From positions 1-64,000 of the forward strand of contig SHVE01000010.1 in NCBI GenBank assembly GCA_009694365.1: a DNA stretch of 64,000 nt, read 5' to 3'. Below, piece after piece: positions 62,976-64,000 of the stretch. The translations under genes were made by a program, and so were the position numbers. A model generated the notes under the pieces. That model did not search any database, was not told where the DNA came from, and saw only the letters and a list, made by a program, of their open reading frames with translations. Origin of the DNA: Thermoleophilia bacterium. Lineage in GTDB: Bacteria > Actinomycetota > Thermoleophilia > Miltoncostaeales > Miltoncostaeaceae. Numbering within the stretch: position 1 is the first letter of the stretch; each line of letters opens with the position of its first letter.

Positions 62976-64000
62976 CTACATACGGTCCGGGGCCTCCACG
63001 CCGACCAGATCGAGTCCGGTCCGAAGAACCGATGCCGTCGCGCACAGCAGATCGAGGCGATAGGCCACCACCTCGGGCTCTTCCCCCACCACACGACAAC
63101 GGTGGTAGAAGGCGTGGAAGTCCCGGGCCAAGTCCATGAGGTACGCGACCACGCGATGTGGGGAACGACGGCTCTCTGCCTCCGCCACGGCATCGGGCCA
63201 GCCGCACAGGGTGAGCAGCAGGGCGCGCTCGGAGGGATCGAGAACCGTCGGCGCGGCCACATCCGCGGGGGCGTCGGGCTTGTGAGCGAGGATCCCGGCG
63301 ATGCGTGCGTGCGCGTACTGCACGTAGTAGACGGGGTTCTCATTGCTCTGGGCACGGGCCGTGTCGAGATCGAGATCGAAGGCCGTCTCGTGGCTGCGCT
63401 GCACTAGGAAGAACCGAGCGGCGTCCACCCCGATGTCGTCGATGAGTTCGCCGAGGGTGACCAGTGTGCCCGCGCGCTTGCTCATCTTCTTCGCCTCGCC
63501 GCCCTCGATGAGCGACACCAGTTGGACGATGGGCACCTCGAGCATGTCGGGGTCGTAGCCCCCCGACGCGATGACCGCGCGCAGACGCGCGACGTACCCG
63601 TGGTGATCGGCGCCCAGAACGTCGAGCAGCCGGTCATCGCCGCGGCCGGCCTTGTGGAGGTGGTATGCCACGTCGGAGGCGAGGTACGTGGTGGATCCAT
63701 CGGACCGGCGCAGCACGCGGTCCTTCTCATCGCCGTACGCCGTGGTACGGAACCACAGGGCGCCATCGTGCTCATACGCATCACCCGATGCGACGAGCGC
63801 GTCGAGGCCCTCCGCTACGGCACCGCCCTCATGCAGAGTGGTCTCACTAACAAACGCATCGAATCGCACGCGGAAGCGCGCGAGTTCCGTGGTCATGGCC
63901 TCAAGCATGAGCACCTGACCACGACCCGAGAACAGGGAGAGGGTCTTGGCATCCGGCGGATCGACACGCGTGGCGAGGGTCTCCCCTACCTCGTCGCGCA
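62976..64000 (-). CDS. argS: Arginyl-tRNA synthetase, C-terminal part (runs off the window)
   Basis: Charges tRNA-Arg. The visible 341 codons include the class I landmarks LLDVLGADHHGYVARLRAVI, the KMSKS-equivalent GGEAKKMSKRAGTLVTL, DAARFFLVQRSHETAFDLDL and NENPVYYVQYAHARIAGIL (anticodon domain start), then the C-terminal helical DALR domain ending VLRTGLDLVGVEAPDRM. The frame is open to base 64000, so the HIGH motif and N-terminal domain lie outside. tRNA-Gly(CCC) follows 26 bp downstream. Confidence 0.95.
   Translation of the reverse strand, partial: RDEVGETLATRVDPPDAKTLSLFSGRGQVLMLEAMTTELARFRVRFDAFVSETTLHEGGAVAEGLDALVASGDAYEHDGALWFRTTAYGDEKDRVLRRSDGSTTYLASDVAYHLHKAGRGDDRLLDVLGADHHGYVARLRAVIASGGYDPDMLEVPIVQLVSLIEGGEAKKMSKRAGTLVTLGELIDDIGVDAARFFLVQRSHETAFDLDLDTARAQSNENPVYYVQYAHARIAGILAHKPDAPADVAAPTVLDPSERALLLTLCGWPDAVAEAESRRSPHRVVAYLMDLARDFHAFYHRCRVVGEEPEVVAYRLDLLCATASVLRTGLDLVGVEAPDRM

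Overview
The window is GC-rich bacterial chromosome, about two thirds G+C by eye, densely packed and mostly transcribed leftwards (minus strand). The gene content suggests an actinobacterium, most likely Thermoleophilia (Gaiellales/Solirubrobacterales) or a close relative. This is inference from several signs: the gene order tig-clpX-valS-folC-ndk-maf / mreBCD-mrdA-rodA-rng / rplU-rpmA-obg-proB-proA-nadD-rsfS; a System I (CcmE/CcmF) cytochrome c maturation module, unusual for actinobacteria; and a beta-propeller remnant of a type I associate with that class. No rRNA, CRISPR array, prophage or large defence island is visible.

Layout. 1-1950 is a decayed mobile patch beside tRNA-Ala: a truncated tyrosine recombinase, an unknown gene of visibly lower GC, a frameshifted and truncated ammonium transporter, and an IS3-type transposase remnant. 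1972-24800 is a long leftward housekeeping run in three blocks: protein quality control and nucleotide/folate genes with ValRS (tig to maf), the cell-shape operon (mreB, mreC, mreD, PBP2, RodA, then a membrane protein and RNase G/E), and ribosomal proteins L21 and L27 followed by Obg, ProB, ProA, NadD and RsfS. Stop-start overlaps (ATGA, GTGA, TGATG) join most genes. 24831-31155 holds tRNA-Leu, tRNA-His, malate synthase, a zinc dehydrogenase, a tandem duplication (lipoprotein plus the 3' end of birA), birA and tRNA-Arg. 31600-44000 mixes a nitroreductase-like protein, MutS2, an SDR, a DEAD-box helicase, a membrane protein, a hipA remnant, GltX and endonuclease IV. 44000-50100 is accessory: a cyclophilin lipoprotein, a fluoroacetate-dehalogenase-type hydrolase, a broken exported protein, an enolase-superfamily protein and several small unknowns. 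50392-64000 returns to core genes: DnaE, ArgG, an M23 peptidase, a lipoprotein plus ccm genes, MsrB, a secreted glucosaminidase and the C-terminal part of ArgS.

How the genes work together. MreB/MreC/MreD/PBP2/RodA form the elongasome; the M23 peptidase and glucosaminidase remodel the same wall. Trigger factor and ClpX handle nascent and damaged proteins. RsfS, Obg, L21, L27 and RNase G/E belong to ribosome and RNA metabolism. CcmE, CcmF and a CcmI-like protein deliver and ligate haem to apocytochromes c.

No clear new multi-gene system was found. The most unusual signals are: (i) genes whose reading frames appear to start at CTG inside a CTGA overlap with the previous stop (maf, rng, an exported pseudogene), plus valS, which has no ordinary start codon before its HIGH motif; (ii) a trigger factor with a Lys/Ala/Pro pentapeptide-repeat tail; (iii) five separate near-direct repeats of 27-36 bp whose copies are spaced 65-73 bp start to start; and (iv) palindromic GGTGYCTGACACC-type repeats on both sides of dnaE. 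All coordinates and comparisons were read by eye, and no database search was run.
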